45,469 nucleotides of DNA from Archangium sp. (GTDB lineage: Bacteria; Myxococcota; Myxococcia; Myxococcales; Myxococcaceae). The DNA lies in NCBI GenBank assembly GCA_030695565.1, contig JAUYRZ010000080.1:1-45469 (forward strand), in the 5' to 3' direction. Positions 25,247 through 32,205 of this stretch are shown here, piece by piece. The translations under genes and the position numbers were made by a program. Each line of letters starts with the position of its first letter. The stretch's first letter is position 1. The notes beneath the pieces are model-generated. The model was given only the letters and a program-made list of their open reading frames with translations. It had not been told where the DNA came from and did not search any database.

Positions 25247-25693
25247 ATGACGTCTCGCCTCACCGCTCTCTTCCTCGCCCTTTCTCTCGCTGCCTGCGGG
25301 CCCGCCACCGAGCAGGGGCCGGAGCAACCGCTCGCTGCCGCGCCGGTCGGTGCCGACACGACCGTGCCTGACGCGGGCGTGGCGCCGACGGGCGACCTGC
25401 CGTGCGAGGTGGCGCAGGTGCTGGCCAAACACTGCCTGAGTTGTCACGGCCCCACGCCGGGCAGCGGCGCTCCCGACTCGCTGGTGACCCGCGCCGATCT
25501 GCTCGAGGAGAGCTTTCGCGGGGGCACGCTGGGCGCGCGCAGCGTCGAGCGGATGAAGGACACGCAGTTTCCGATGCCTCCGGCGTACGCAGGGCCGCGC
25601 GCCACGGCCGCCGAGATCGCGGCGGTCGAACGGTGGGTCGATGCCGGTCAGCCGGCCGGCACCTGCTCGAGCACCACCAGCGCGACGCCCTGA
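25247..25693 (+). CDS. Mono-haem cytochrome c-like lipoprotein
   Basis: 148 residues from ATG at 25247, chosen for the lipoprotein signal MTSRLTALFLALSLAAC (Cys17) and a CTGGAG ribosome site. A Pro/Ala-rich linker (about 20-50) leads to one CxxCH haem motif, CLSCH at 63-67, in the context VLAKHCLSCHGPTPGSG. FPMPP gives Met110 as a candidate distal ligand, and EIAAVERWVDAGQPAG is the usual C-terminal helix of small c-type cytochromes. Cys53 and Cys140 may form a disulfide. Predicted to be anchored in the outer membrane facing the periplasm and to carry electrons. No redox partner gene is adjacent, and no peroxidase domain is present. Confidence 0.78.
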   Translation: MTSRLTALFLALSLAACGPATEQGPEQPLAAAPVGADTTVPDAGVAPTGDLPCEVAQVLAKHCLSCHGPTPGSGAPDSLVTRADLLEESFRGGTLGARSVERMKDTQFPMPPAYAGPRATAAEIAAVERWVDAGQPAGTCSSTTSATP

Positions 25694-25835
25694 GGTCTGC
25701 AGGGATGCCCGACGGCGCTTGAAGACCGCGGTTCAACCTGGATCCCGGCCAACTCAAGGGCTCGCCTGGAGAAACTGCCAACGGAATTGACAGCCGCCGG
25801 ACGATCTCGGGCTTGGCGCGGGACGACAAGTTCGC

Positions 25836-26630
25836 ATGCGCCTCACTGCCAACACGTCCTCTGCGGCACGCCGGGAGCCGCCCCGCGCCTCGCGCCTCGA
25901 GATCGCCACGTACAACGTGCTCTTCAAGACCTCCGACGCGCAGACGAAAGAAGACCTGAGCCGCCTGATGCGCCGCAACGGCGTCATCAACCTGCAGGAG
26001 TTCAATGCCGGCCACCGGGACCTCTTCACGTGGATCGGCAACCAGGGCTGGGGCCACGTCAGCGCCAAGGGCTGGGCTGAGGAGCCCATCATCTGGGACC
26101 GCCGGAAGTACCAGAAGGTGGACTCCGGCCAGCACCGCATCAACGACGCCGTCGACGGCATCGCGGGTCGCAAGACCTACCCGGCGCACAACGCGACCTG
26201 GGTGCGCCTGAAGGATCGCAAGACCGGCAAGGTCTTCACCACGGTCTCGGTTCACACCATCGCGCACAACCGGGGCCCGAAGCTGACGCCGCTGGTCGAC
26301 CGCGTGTCGAAGCACCAGTTCAGCGAGTTGGCGAAGCTGACCGAACGCTTGTCGAAGCACGGGCCGGTGATCATCGGCGGCGACCTCAACACCAGCCCGA
26401 GCCGGGGCACCTGGCCCCGCAAGATCCTCGAAGCGGCTCACCTGCGTTCGAACTGGCAGCAGCTCGGCCGCAAGGGCCTGGGCCCGGGCGGCACGCACGG
26501 CCCCTCTTTCATCGACCACTTCCTCACCCAGACCACCATGAAGGACAAGCTCAAGCTGCTCTCGCACGACATCGTGCGGGGCGGGCACTCGGACCACAAC
26601 GCGGTGGAGGCCGACTACCGGCTGAAGTGA
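25836..26630 (+). CDS. Endonuclease/exonuclease/phosphatase (EEP) family protein
   Basis: 264 residues. The EEP fold is shown by LEIATYNVLFKT (about 21-32), NLQEFNAGH with the metal-binding Glu, TTVSVHTIAHN, the VIIGGDLNTSP Asp/Asn pair and the final GGHSDHNAVEADY. It hydrolyses phosphodiester or phosphomonoester bonds with Mg2+. The substrate could be nucleic acid, inositol phosphate or a lipid. The N-terminus (MRLTANTSSAARREPPR) has no hydrophobic segment, so export is not indicated. The 142 bp upstream (25694-25835) contain only a weak TTGAA/TTCAA inverted repeat and nothing else I recognise. Confidence 0.82.
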   Translation: MRLTANTSSAARREPPRASRLEIATYNVLFKTSDAQTKEDLSRLMRRNGVINLQEFNAGHRDLFTWIGNQGWGHVSAKGWAEEPIIWDRRKYQKVDSGQHRINDAVDGIAGRKTYPAHNATWVRLKDRKTGKVFTTVSVHTIAHNRGPKLTPLVDRVSKHQFSELAKLTERLSKHGPVIIGGDLNTSPSRGTWPRKILEAAHLRSNWQQLGRKGLGPGGTHGPSFIDHFLTQTTMKDKLKLLSHDIVRGGHSDHNAVEADYRLK

Positions 26631-26669
26631 CGGCGAGCGTCAGGTTCAGATCGAAGTGCGAGAGGCCCT

Positions 26670-27125
26670 TCAAGCAGCCCGCGCTCCGCGGCCGACCCTG
26701 CCCAGGTGCGTCGCGCCGAACCCCGTCGAGTACTTGAGCCCGTACCCCGCCATTCGATCGAAGCCGATGTGAGCCACCCAGATGAGGGTGAGCAGCCACG
26801 TCATCGGAGCGCCCCAGAGCAGGCCGAGCGCGGCCAGCAGCAGCGGGCCCATCAGGCTGTGCCCCGCGTTGTAGACGACCGCGCCCACCTTCGTGCCCGC
26901 GAGGTACCCGAGCAGCGAGAGGTCGGGCACGAGGAAGAGCGCGGCGAAGAGCCCCCAGCCTCCACCCAGCGCGTGGAAGCCGGCGAGGGCCGCGGCGAAC
27001 ATCGCCAAGCCCTCGAGCCGGAGCAGCAGCTTCGGGGTCCCGTGCACGGAGCCCGGCAGCTCGGCCGCGCGGCCCGGCTCGAGGTGAACGGCGGTGGTGG
27101 TCGCGGTGGCGGTGGCTGCGGTCAT
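26670..27125 (-). CDS. DUF4260-like membrane protein
   Basis: 151 residues from ATG at 27125, supported by a GAAGGA ribosome site 9 bp upstream. An in-frame ATG at 27134 overlaps that site and is less likely. A Thr/Ala-rich N-terminus (about 1-30) precedes three or four hydrophobic helices (about 38-55, 55-78, 85-105 and 105-120). Conserved-looking features include LLLRLEGLAMFAAALAGFHAL, FLVPDLSLLGYLAGTKVGAVVYNAGHSLMGPLL and WVAHIGFDRMAGYGLKY, typical of DUF4260 proteins. Divergent from the LysR gene, its likely regulator. The function of the family is unknown. Confidence 0.75.
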   Translation of the reverse strand: MTAATATATTTAVHLEPGRAAELPGSVHGTPKLLLRLEGLAMFAAALAGFHALGGGWGLFAALFLVPDLSLLGYLAGTKVGAVVYNAGHSLMGPLLLAALGLLWGAPMTWLLTLIWVAHIGFDRMAGYGLKYSTGFGATHLGRVGRGARAA

Positions 27126-27209
27126 GGCGTGCATTCCTTCGGGTTCGTTCGCCGGGAGTGGCGTTCGATGAAGCCACCATGCGCTCCCCGGCCGCATGTC
27201 ACCATTGTC

Positions 27210-27239
27210 CAAATGAGTTGAGTCGCTCATCATCATTTG
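27210..27239. promoter_or_regulatory. Candidate LysR operator in divergent gap
   Basis: CAAATGA (27210-27216) and TCATTTG (27233-27239) form an inverted repeat spaced 16 bp, enclosing ATGAG/CTCAT arms (27213-27217, 27226-27230). The site ends directly at the LysR start codon and lies 85 bp upstream of the DUF4260-like start. The size and AT-rich character suit a LysR-type site. Confidence 0.45.
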
Positions 27240-28133
27240 ATGAGCACGCCCGAGCCGTCGTGGGAGCTGTACGAGACCTTTCTCTCCGTGATGCGCACCG
27301 GGAGCCTCTCGGGGGCGTCCCGCTCGCTCTCCGTCGCCCAGCCCACGGTGCGACGCCGCGTGGAGGCGCTGGAGCGGGCGCTGGGCGTGGTGCTTTTCAC
27401 GCGCGCACCCAACGGGCTGGTGCCCACCGACGCGGCGCGCGCGACGCAGCCACACGCAGAGGCGATGTCGGCGTCGGCCCGGGCGCTCGTTCGCGCGACC
27501 TCGGCCCCGCTGGAAGCGGAGGAAGGCACGGTGCGAGTCACCGCGAGCGAGATCATCGGGCTCGAGGTGATTCCTTCGACGCTCGGTCCGCTGCGCGCGA
27601 AGTGGCCCGCGCTGGCGCTCGAGTTGGCTTTGTCGAACCGGCTGGAAGATCTGCTCCGGCGCGACGCAGACGTGGCGGTGCGGATGACGGCGCCGACCCA
27701 GGCCTCCCTGGTGGCGCGGCGGGTGGGGGTGATCCCCCTCGGGCTGTTCGCACACGAGGACTACCTGGCCGACCACCCCCCGCCACGGCAGCCCGAGGCG
27801 CTGCTCAAGGGCCACGCGCTCATCGGCGCCGATCGCGCCCAGGACCAGCTTCGATTGCTGGCCAGCTTCGGGGTGGCGGCCCGCGCGAAGGACTTCGCCA
27901 TTCGCACCGACTCAGACGGAGCCCAGCTCGCGGCGGTGCGGGCTGGGCTCGGCATCGGGGTATGCCAGGTGCCGCTCGCGCGGAGGACGAAAGGCCTGCG
28001 GCGCGTGCTCCCGAGCATCGAGTACCCGCTCGAGACGTTCGTGGTGATGCATGAGGATCAACGCAGCGTGCGACGCGTGCGAATCGTGTTCGAGCACCTC
28101 GTCGCCGCGCTCGGCAGGTATCTGAAGGGGTGA
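27240..28133 (+). CDS. LysR-family transcriptional regulator
   Basis: 297 residues from ATG at 27240; a TTG just before it would add one residue. The winged helix-turn-helix at about 8-65 (WELYETFLSVMRTGSLSGAS, VAQPTVRRRVEALERALGVVLF) is canonical. The C-terminal substrate-binding domain is complete, ending in a normal ...YPLETFVVMHEDQRSVRRVRIVFEHL segment, so the protein is full length. It lies divergently to the DUF4260-like gene and probably controls that gene and itself through the palindrome in the shared gap. Effector unknown. Directly after its stop, in the same frame, lies a Cys-rich coding remnant. Confidence 0.9.
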   Translation: MSTPEPSWELYETFLSVMRTGSLSGASRSLSVAQPTVRRRVEALERALGVVLFTRAPNGLVPTDAARATQPHAEAMSASARALVRATSAPLEAEEGTVRVTASEIIGLEVIPSTLGPLRAKWPALALELALSNRLEDLLRRDADVAVRMTAPTQASLVARRVGVIPLGLFAHEDYLADHPPPRQPEALLKGHALIGADRAQDQLRLLASFGVAARAKDFAIRTDSDGAQLAAVRAGLGIGVCQVPLARRTKGLRRVLPSIEYPLETFVVMHEDQRSVRRVRIVFEHLVAALGRYLKG

Positions 28134-28337
28134 AACCTCGCGTGCGTCGCGACCTGCACCCCGACCAACACCACGGTGGCGATTGCGCTGACCGCTTGTG
28201 ACGCTGACGGTCAGGACCCGACCAAGATCGCCGCCGCGAACGTCGACGCGTGCCTCACCGAGGCCAAGAAGAGCAGCTGCACCGAGCTGAGCTGCGCGTG
28301 CCAGGCCGAGCGCACCACCACGATGTGCACCAAGTAA
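28134..28337 (+). pseudogene. 5'-truncated remnant of a small Cys-rich protein gene
   Basis: Reading in frame directly after the LysR stop gives 67 codons ending in TAA at 28335-28337. They encode a Cys-rich peptide (NLACVATC, LTACDADG, DACLTEAKKSSC, ELSCACQAERTTTMCTK) with about ten cysteines. No ATG is placed to begin it; only a GTG at 28176 would remove the first part. A strong terminator follows 40 bp later, as expected behind a real gene. The simplest reading is the 3' end of a secreted Cys-rich protein gene whose 5' part was lost by deletion at the end of lysR. A short live gene or translational readthrough are alternatives. Confidence 0.45.
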
Positions 28338-28376
28338 CAGCCGCCGCGCGCAGTCTTCTGCGCCTGGCAGCCCCGC

Positions 28377-28410
28377 CCGCCGTCACCGAGAGGTGAACGG
28401 CGGTTTTTCT
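28377..28410 (+). terminator. Rho-independent terminator after the Cys-rich remnant
   Basis: CCGCCGT-CACC / GGTG-A-ACGGCGG hairpin (28377-28403) with a GAGA loop and one bulged A, followed by TTTTTCTCTTT. It would end the transcript of LysR or of the original Cys-rich gene. The remaining 28411-28529 holds no gene I can support, only the presumed recX promoter region. Confidence 0.82.
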
Positions 28411-28529
28411 CTTTCCGCACCAAATGACGCCGTGTCGGTGCGGCGGGTCACGCGCTCGGTGGAGGTGGCGCAACCCAGGCGTACCTGCGCTGATCGTTTG
28501 TCGGTCGGCTGGAGTAGACGTGGGGCCTC

Positions 28530-29360
28530 GTGAAACACCTCTCCGAAAAGTCGCTCACCAACGTCGCGCTGTTCTACCTGCGCAAGCACTCCGCCAGCCG
28601 CAAGGGGCTGGTGCAGATGCTGGAGCGCAAGGTGAAGCTGGCGCTGCGGGCGAAGGGCGGCGACCCGGTGGCGGTGAAGGCGATCGTCGACGGGGTGGTC
28701 GCTCACATGGAGAAGAACGGGTACGTCGATGACGCGCGGTTCGCAGAGTCGAAGACCGCGTCGCTCCATCGGCAGGGCAAGAGCAGCCGGGTGATTCAGA
28801 TGAAGCTGCGCGAGAAGGGCATCGAGCCTTCGCTCGCGGCGAAGTCGGCCATCAGCACGCCGGAGCAGGAGTTCGAGGCCGCGTGCATGTTGGTCAAGCG
28901 CAAGCGCCTGGGGCGCGATCCGGAGCGCAAGCAGAAGGACTTCGCGGTGCTGATGCGGGCGGGGTTTGGCTCTGACCTGGCCCGGCGCGCGCTCGCGGCT
29001 TCGGCTGAGGAAGAGGTGGTCGAGGCGGGGCGGGTGGTGCAGCTCACGCCTCGTTCGGGTCAGGTGCCGCGGTCAGGCGAGACGGGCCAGGTGATCGCGT
29101 TTCCCGGGTCGTTCGTACCGGACGTGGTGGTGGCGAAGAAAGCGGCGCCGGTTCGGGGACTGGAGGATGCGCGCGCTCTCGTGAAGAAGAAGCGGCTCGG
29201 GGTTGATCCCGCGCGTCGGCAGAAGGATCTGGCGGTGCTGATGCGCGCCGGGTTTCGGTTCGACGTGGGGAAGCAGGCGCTCGACAACCCTGTCCCCCTC
29301 GGTGAGAGGGAGAGCGGTGGATTGGGTGAACTGGGGGATTTTGATGAGTCGGACGGCTGA
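28530..29360 (+). CDS. recX: RecX-like regulatory protein with duplicated module
   Basis: 276 residues from GTG at 28530. RecX binds RecA filaments and inhibits them. The first 110 residues match RecX (ALFYLRKHSASRKGLVQMLERKV, VDGVVAHMEKNGYVDDARFAESKTASLHRQGKSSRVIQMKLREKGI). A module at 113-155 (EAACMLVKRKRLGRDPERKQ, DFAVLMRAGFGSDLARRAL) is repeated at 211-251 (ARALVKKKRLGVDPARRQKD, AVLMRAGFRFDVGKQAL), joined by a Pro/Val/Ala-rich linker. The C-terminal tail (NPVPLGERESGG) overlaps a repeat-like hairpin (29296-29310). recA is not adjacent. The stop directly abuts the stop of the opposing ubiE gene. Confidence 0.82.
   Translation: MKHLSEKSLTNVALFYLRKHSASRKGLVQMLERKVKLALRAKGGDPVAVKAIVDGVVAHMEKNGYVDDARFAESKTASLHRQGKSSRVIQMKLREKGIEPSLAAKSAISTPEQEFEAACMLVKRKRLGRDPERKQKDFAVLMRAGFGSDLARRALAASAEEEVVEAGRVVQLTPRSGQVPRSGETGQVIAFPGSFVPDVVVAKKAAPVRGLEDARALVKKKRLGVDPARRQKDLAVLMRAGFRFDVGKQALDNPVPLGERESGGLGELGDFDESDG
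29296..29310. repeat. Hairpin resembling the CCCTCTCCC repeat family, inside recX
   Basis: CCCTC-GGTGA-GAGGG, flanked by further GAGAG and CCCC bases, encodes part of the RecX C-terminal tail. It looks like a member of the small hairpin family at 36927, 37931 and 45379, but the match is short. Confidence 0.35.
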
Positions 29361-30050
29361 TCAGCTGACCGTGCCGACGTACACGTAGGCCAGACCCCAG
29401 AGCAGTGGGTGAGCCTCGGCCTTCGCGTACTTCCCCGTCTCGTTCATCATCGCGGTGAACCGATCGCCCGCGGGGAACGCGGCCATCGTGCGCGGCAGGT
29501 ACTCATACGCCGCCCGGCTGCCCGTGAGCAGTTGCCCAAGCAGCGGCATGATGTGCTTCGCGTAGAAGCGGAACAACGCGCCGAAGAGCCCCCTGGGTTG
29601 GCCGAACTCCAGCACCACCACCCGGCCGCCCGGCTTCACCACGCGCGCCAGCTCAGCCACGCACGCCTTGGGATCATCCACGTTGCGGATGCCGAATGAG
29701 ATCGACGCCACGGTGAACCGCGCCGACTCGTAGGGAAGCTTCATCGCGTCAGCCACCTCGAACTTCACGTCGAGGCCCGCGTCGGCCGCCTTCCTGGGCG
29801 CGAAGCTGAGCATGCCCGCGTTGAAGTCGGTGCCGATCACCGTGCCCGTGGGACCCACGGCCCGCTTGAAGGCGAGCGCGAGATCGCCCGTACCGGTGGC
29901 GCAGTCGAGCACCGAGTCACCGGCTTGCACGCCCGACCGCTTCACCGCCACCCGGCGCCAGATGCGGTGAACGCCCATCGAGAGCACGTCGTTGGTCGCG
30001 TCGTACCGCGGCGCGATCTGCGTGAACATCTGGTGAACCTGTTCGCTCAT
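29361..30050 (-). CDS. ubiE: Demethylmenaquinone methyltransferase (UbiE/MenG)
   Basis: 229 residues. It performs the last step of menaquinone synthesis, SAM-dependent methylation of demethylmenaquinone. Sequence signatures are [26 protein letters not shown] at the N-terminus, the SAM-binding [13 protein letters not shown], the family motif [37 protein letters not shown] and a C-terminal [16 protein letters not shown]. UbiE also methylates a ubiquinone precursor, but with the men genes next door menaquinone is the product. Its ATG overlaps the aroF stop (ATGA, 30047-30050), so the two are translationally coupled. The 3' end abuts recX tail to tail with no terminator. Confidence 0.92.
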   Translation of the reverse strand: MSEQVHQMFTQIAPRYDATNDVLSMGVHRIWRRVAVKRSGVQAGDSVLDCATGTGDLALAFKRAVGPTGTVIGTDFNAGMLSFAPRKAADAGLDVKFEVADAMKLPYESARFTVASISFGIRNVDDPKACVAELARVVKPGGRVVVLEFGQPRGLFGALFRFYAKHIMPLLGQLLTGSRAAYEYLPRTMAAFPAGDRFTAMMNETGKYAKAEAHPLLWGLAYVYVGTVS

Positions 30051-30907
30051 GATCCCACCGCGGTGAGGGCCTCGTAGCCCGAGAGTTTCCGGCCCGTCGC
30101 CTGGAGCAGGCCCGGCAACGTCTGCATCAACGAGCCGAACATCGCCGGCGTGAGCGCCTGAGGCCCGTCACACAACGCGGTCTCGGGCGTGGGGTGCACC
30201 TCGACCATCAGCCCATCTGCTCCGGCGGCCGCGGCGGCCAGCGCCATGGGGATCACCAGCGAACGAACCCCGGTGGAGTGCGAAGGGTCGACGATCACCG
30301 GGAGCTTCGAGCGCTCCTTCACCCAGGCCATGCCCGCGAGATCGAGCGTGTTGCGCAGGGTGGTGTCGAAGCTGCGAATGCCTCGTTCGCAGAGGATCAC
30401 CTGGTCGTTGCCGCCATCGAGCAGGTACTCGGCCGCGTGCAGCCACTCCTCGAGCGTCGCGCCGAAGCCGCGCTTGAGCACCACCGGGCGCTGGGTCTTG
30501 GCCACCTCACGCAGCAGCGAGAAGTTGTGCATGTTGCGCGCGCCGATCTGCAGCACGTCGACGTAGTCCATCATCAGCGAGAGCTGGCTGACGTCCATCA
30601 CCTCGGAGATCACCGGCATGCGGTGGCGCTTGCCCTGTTCGGCCAGCAGCTTGAGGCCCATCTCGCCCAGGCCCTGAAAGGCATACGGAGAAGTACGGGG
30701 CTTGAACGCGCCACCGCGGAGCACGTGCGCGCCGGCCTGCTTCACCGCGGTGGCCGACTTCTCGACCTGGTCCGCGTTCTCCAAAGCACAGGGCCCCGCG
30801 ATGACCGTGAAGCGGCCATCACCCAACGTGACGCCCGAGCCGAGCGACACCTGGATGGTCGCTTCGCCCGCCGCTCTCAGTACCTTCGTCGCCTCATGCG
30901 AAGCCAT
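30047..30907 (-). CDS. aroF: 3-deoxy-7-phosphoheptulonate synthase (DAHP synthase, type I beta)
   Basis: 286 residues. It joins phosphoenolpyruvate and erythrose 4-phosphate in the first step to chorismate. Motifs of the AroF/KDO8P-like beta group are clear: [75 protein letters not shown] and [11 protein letters not shown]. There is no fused chorismate mutase and no N-terminal ferredoxin-like regulatory domain, so feedback control by aromatic amino acids through such a domain is not expected. An AGGAG site precedes the ATG. It is coupled to ubiE and divergent from menF, suggesting it feeds chorismate towards menaquinone. Confidence 0.93.
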   Translation of the reverse strand: MASHEATKVLRAAGEATIQVSLGSGVTLGDGRFTVIAGPCALENADQVEKSATAVKQAGAHVLRGGAFKPRTSPYAFQGLGEMGLKLLAEQGKRHRMPVISEVMDVSQLSLMMDYVDVLQIGARNMHNFSLLREVAKTQRPVVLKRGFGATLEEWLHAAEYLLDGGNDQVILCERGIRSFDTTLRNTLDLAGMAWVKERSKLPVIVDPSHSTGVRSLVIPMALAAAAAGADGLMVEVHPTPETALCDGPQALTPAMFGSLMQTLPGLLQATGRKLSGYEALTAVGS

Positions 30908-30925
30908 GCGCGCTCCTGTTCAACC

Positions 30926-30945
30926 AGTTCAAGCCGTTTTGAACT
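30926..30945. promoter_or_regulatory. Palindrome between aroF-ubiE and menF operons, candidate shared operator
   Basis: AGTTCAA-GCCGTT-TTGAACT is an exact inverted repeat with 7-bp arms, extended outward to ACCA/TTGGT with one bulge. A further GTTCAA copy lies at 30918-30923. It sits in the only control region (30908-30990) shared by the two halves of the menaquinone locus. No regulator gene is adjacent. Confidence 0.5.
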
Positions 30946-30990
30946 TGGTGATGCATCTATAGCGGCAATGCCTTAGAAGACAACTGCGCC

Positions 30991-32205
30991 GTGGGGAACG
31001 ACCTCGCCAGAATGCAGTACGTGGGCATCGCGCGACCTGCTCACATCGGGGCGTTACTCCGGTTGGGGCCTGAGCCGCTTTCGGTGTTCTGGTCGAACCC
31101 ATCACGAACCCTTCATGTCACAGGGCTCGGGGTCGCAGGAGAGGGCGGCGGCGACGTCACCTGGCTCTCCATGCAGCCTCCGGTCGCGCCGCCGGGGCCG
31201 TGGTTCGGCGGCTGGGCCTTCGACCCCGAACGCGCGTGGGATGGTTTTGACGGCGAGCGGTGGATCCTCCCGGAAGTGCTCGCCTGGTGGGACGGCGCGC
31301 GGCCGTGGATGGCGGCGTTCGGCCCCGCGGGCACCTCGATTCAGGCGCTCGAGGCCCGGCTCGATCGGGTGCAGGAGGTCGAGGCCATCACCAGCTCGGC
31401 AAAGGCGCGGCTGATTCCCGGCAGCCGGAAGTTCTGGGACGCGCGGGTCGAGGCGGCGCTCAGCGCCATCGCGGGCGGCAGGTTCGAGAAGGTGGTGCTG
31501 GCGCGGGTGATCGAGCTCGAGAGCGATCAACCCTTCGCCGAGCGGGCGGTGCTCAAGTCGCTCGAGGCGCGGCACCGGCAGTGTTGGTCGTTCCTGGTCA
31601 GAGGCCGCGATGGGCGGGCGTTCGTGGGCGCCTCACCGGAGTCGTTGTGCGAGGCCTGCGGCAGCTCCTTCTCCACCGATGCGTTGGCAGGGACGGCGGC
31701 GGGCGGCGACGGCTTCCGGCTGATGCAGAGCGACAAGGATCGCCGCGAGCACCAATCGGTGGTGGATGGCATTCGTGAATCGCTCACGCCTTTTGCGGCA
31801 CAGCTCAAGGTGGCGGCGATCCCCCGGGTGAAGGTGTTGGCCAACGTCGACCATCTCTTCACGCCGATCCAGGCGACCTTGAAGCCGGGCATCCGGGCGC
31901 TCGACGTGGCGCGGGCGCTTCACCCCACGCCGGCCGTCGCAGGCCGTTCTCGCGCCGCGGCGCTGGAGTGGCTGCGTGTCAACGAGGGCTTCTCGCGCGG
32001 TTGGTACACGGGCGCAGTGGGCACGATGGGGCCGGGTGGGCTCACCCTCGCGGTCGCGCTTCGTTCAGCTTTGATCTCGGGCGCGCGCGCGCAGGTCTTC
32101 GTCGGCGCCGGCATCGTGGCGGGAAGCACGGCCGAAGCCGAGTGGCTGGAGACGGAGCGCAAGTCGAAAGCGATGCTGCCTGCGCTCGGAGTGCACGATG
32201 AGTGA
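30991..32205 (+). CDS. menF: Isochorismate synthase MenF
   Basis: 404 residues from GTG at 30991; an ATG at 31012 is an alternative. It converts chorismate to isochorismate, the first committed step to menaquinone. The chorismate-binding domain occupies about 140-395: RKFWDARVEAALSAI, FEKVVLARVIEL with the likely catalytic lysine, GASPESLCEACG, DALAGTAAGGDGF, HPTPAVAG, SRGWYTGAVG and the C-terminal FVGAGIVAGSTAEAEWLETE. The N-terminal third is less conserved, as is normal. Gene order with menD argues for MenF and not a siderophore or salicylate enzyme. It opens the six-gene operon, with an 8-bp overlap into menD. Confidence 0.93.
   Translation: MGNDLARMQYVGIARPAHIGALLRLGPEPLSVFWSNPSRTLHVTGLGVAGEGGGDVTWLSMQPPVAPPGPWFGGWAFDPERAWDGFDGERWILPEVLAWWDGARPWMAAFGPAGTSIQALEARLDRVQEVEAITSSAKARLIPGSRKFWDARVEAALSAIAGGRFEKVVLARVIELESDQPFAERAVLKSLEARHRQCWSFLVRGRDGRAFVGASPESLCEACGSSFSTDALAGTAAGGDGFRLMQSDKDRREHQSVVDGIRESLTPFAAQLKVAAIPRVKVLANVDHLFTPIQATLKPGIRALDVARALHPTPAVAGRSRAAALEWLRVNEGFSRGWYTGAVGTMGPGGLTLAVALRSALISGARAQVFVGAGIVAGSTAEAEWLETERKSKAMLPALGVHDE

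Noticed and set aside
25694-25835. Possible riboswitch upstream of the EEP-family gene
   Set aside because: Only a weak TTGAA/TTCAA inverted repeat; no match by eye to the GEMM (c-di-GMP) pattern, and no long paired helices.
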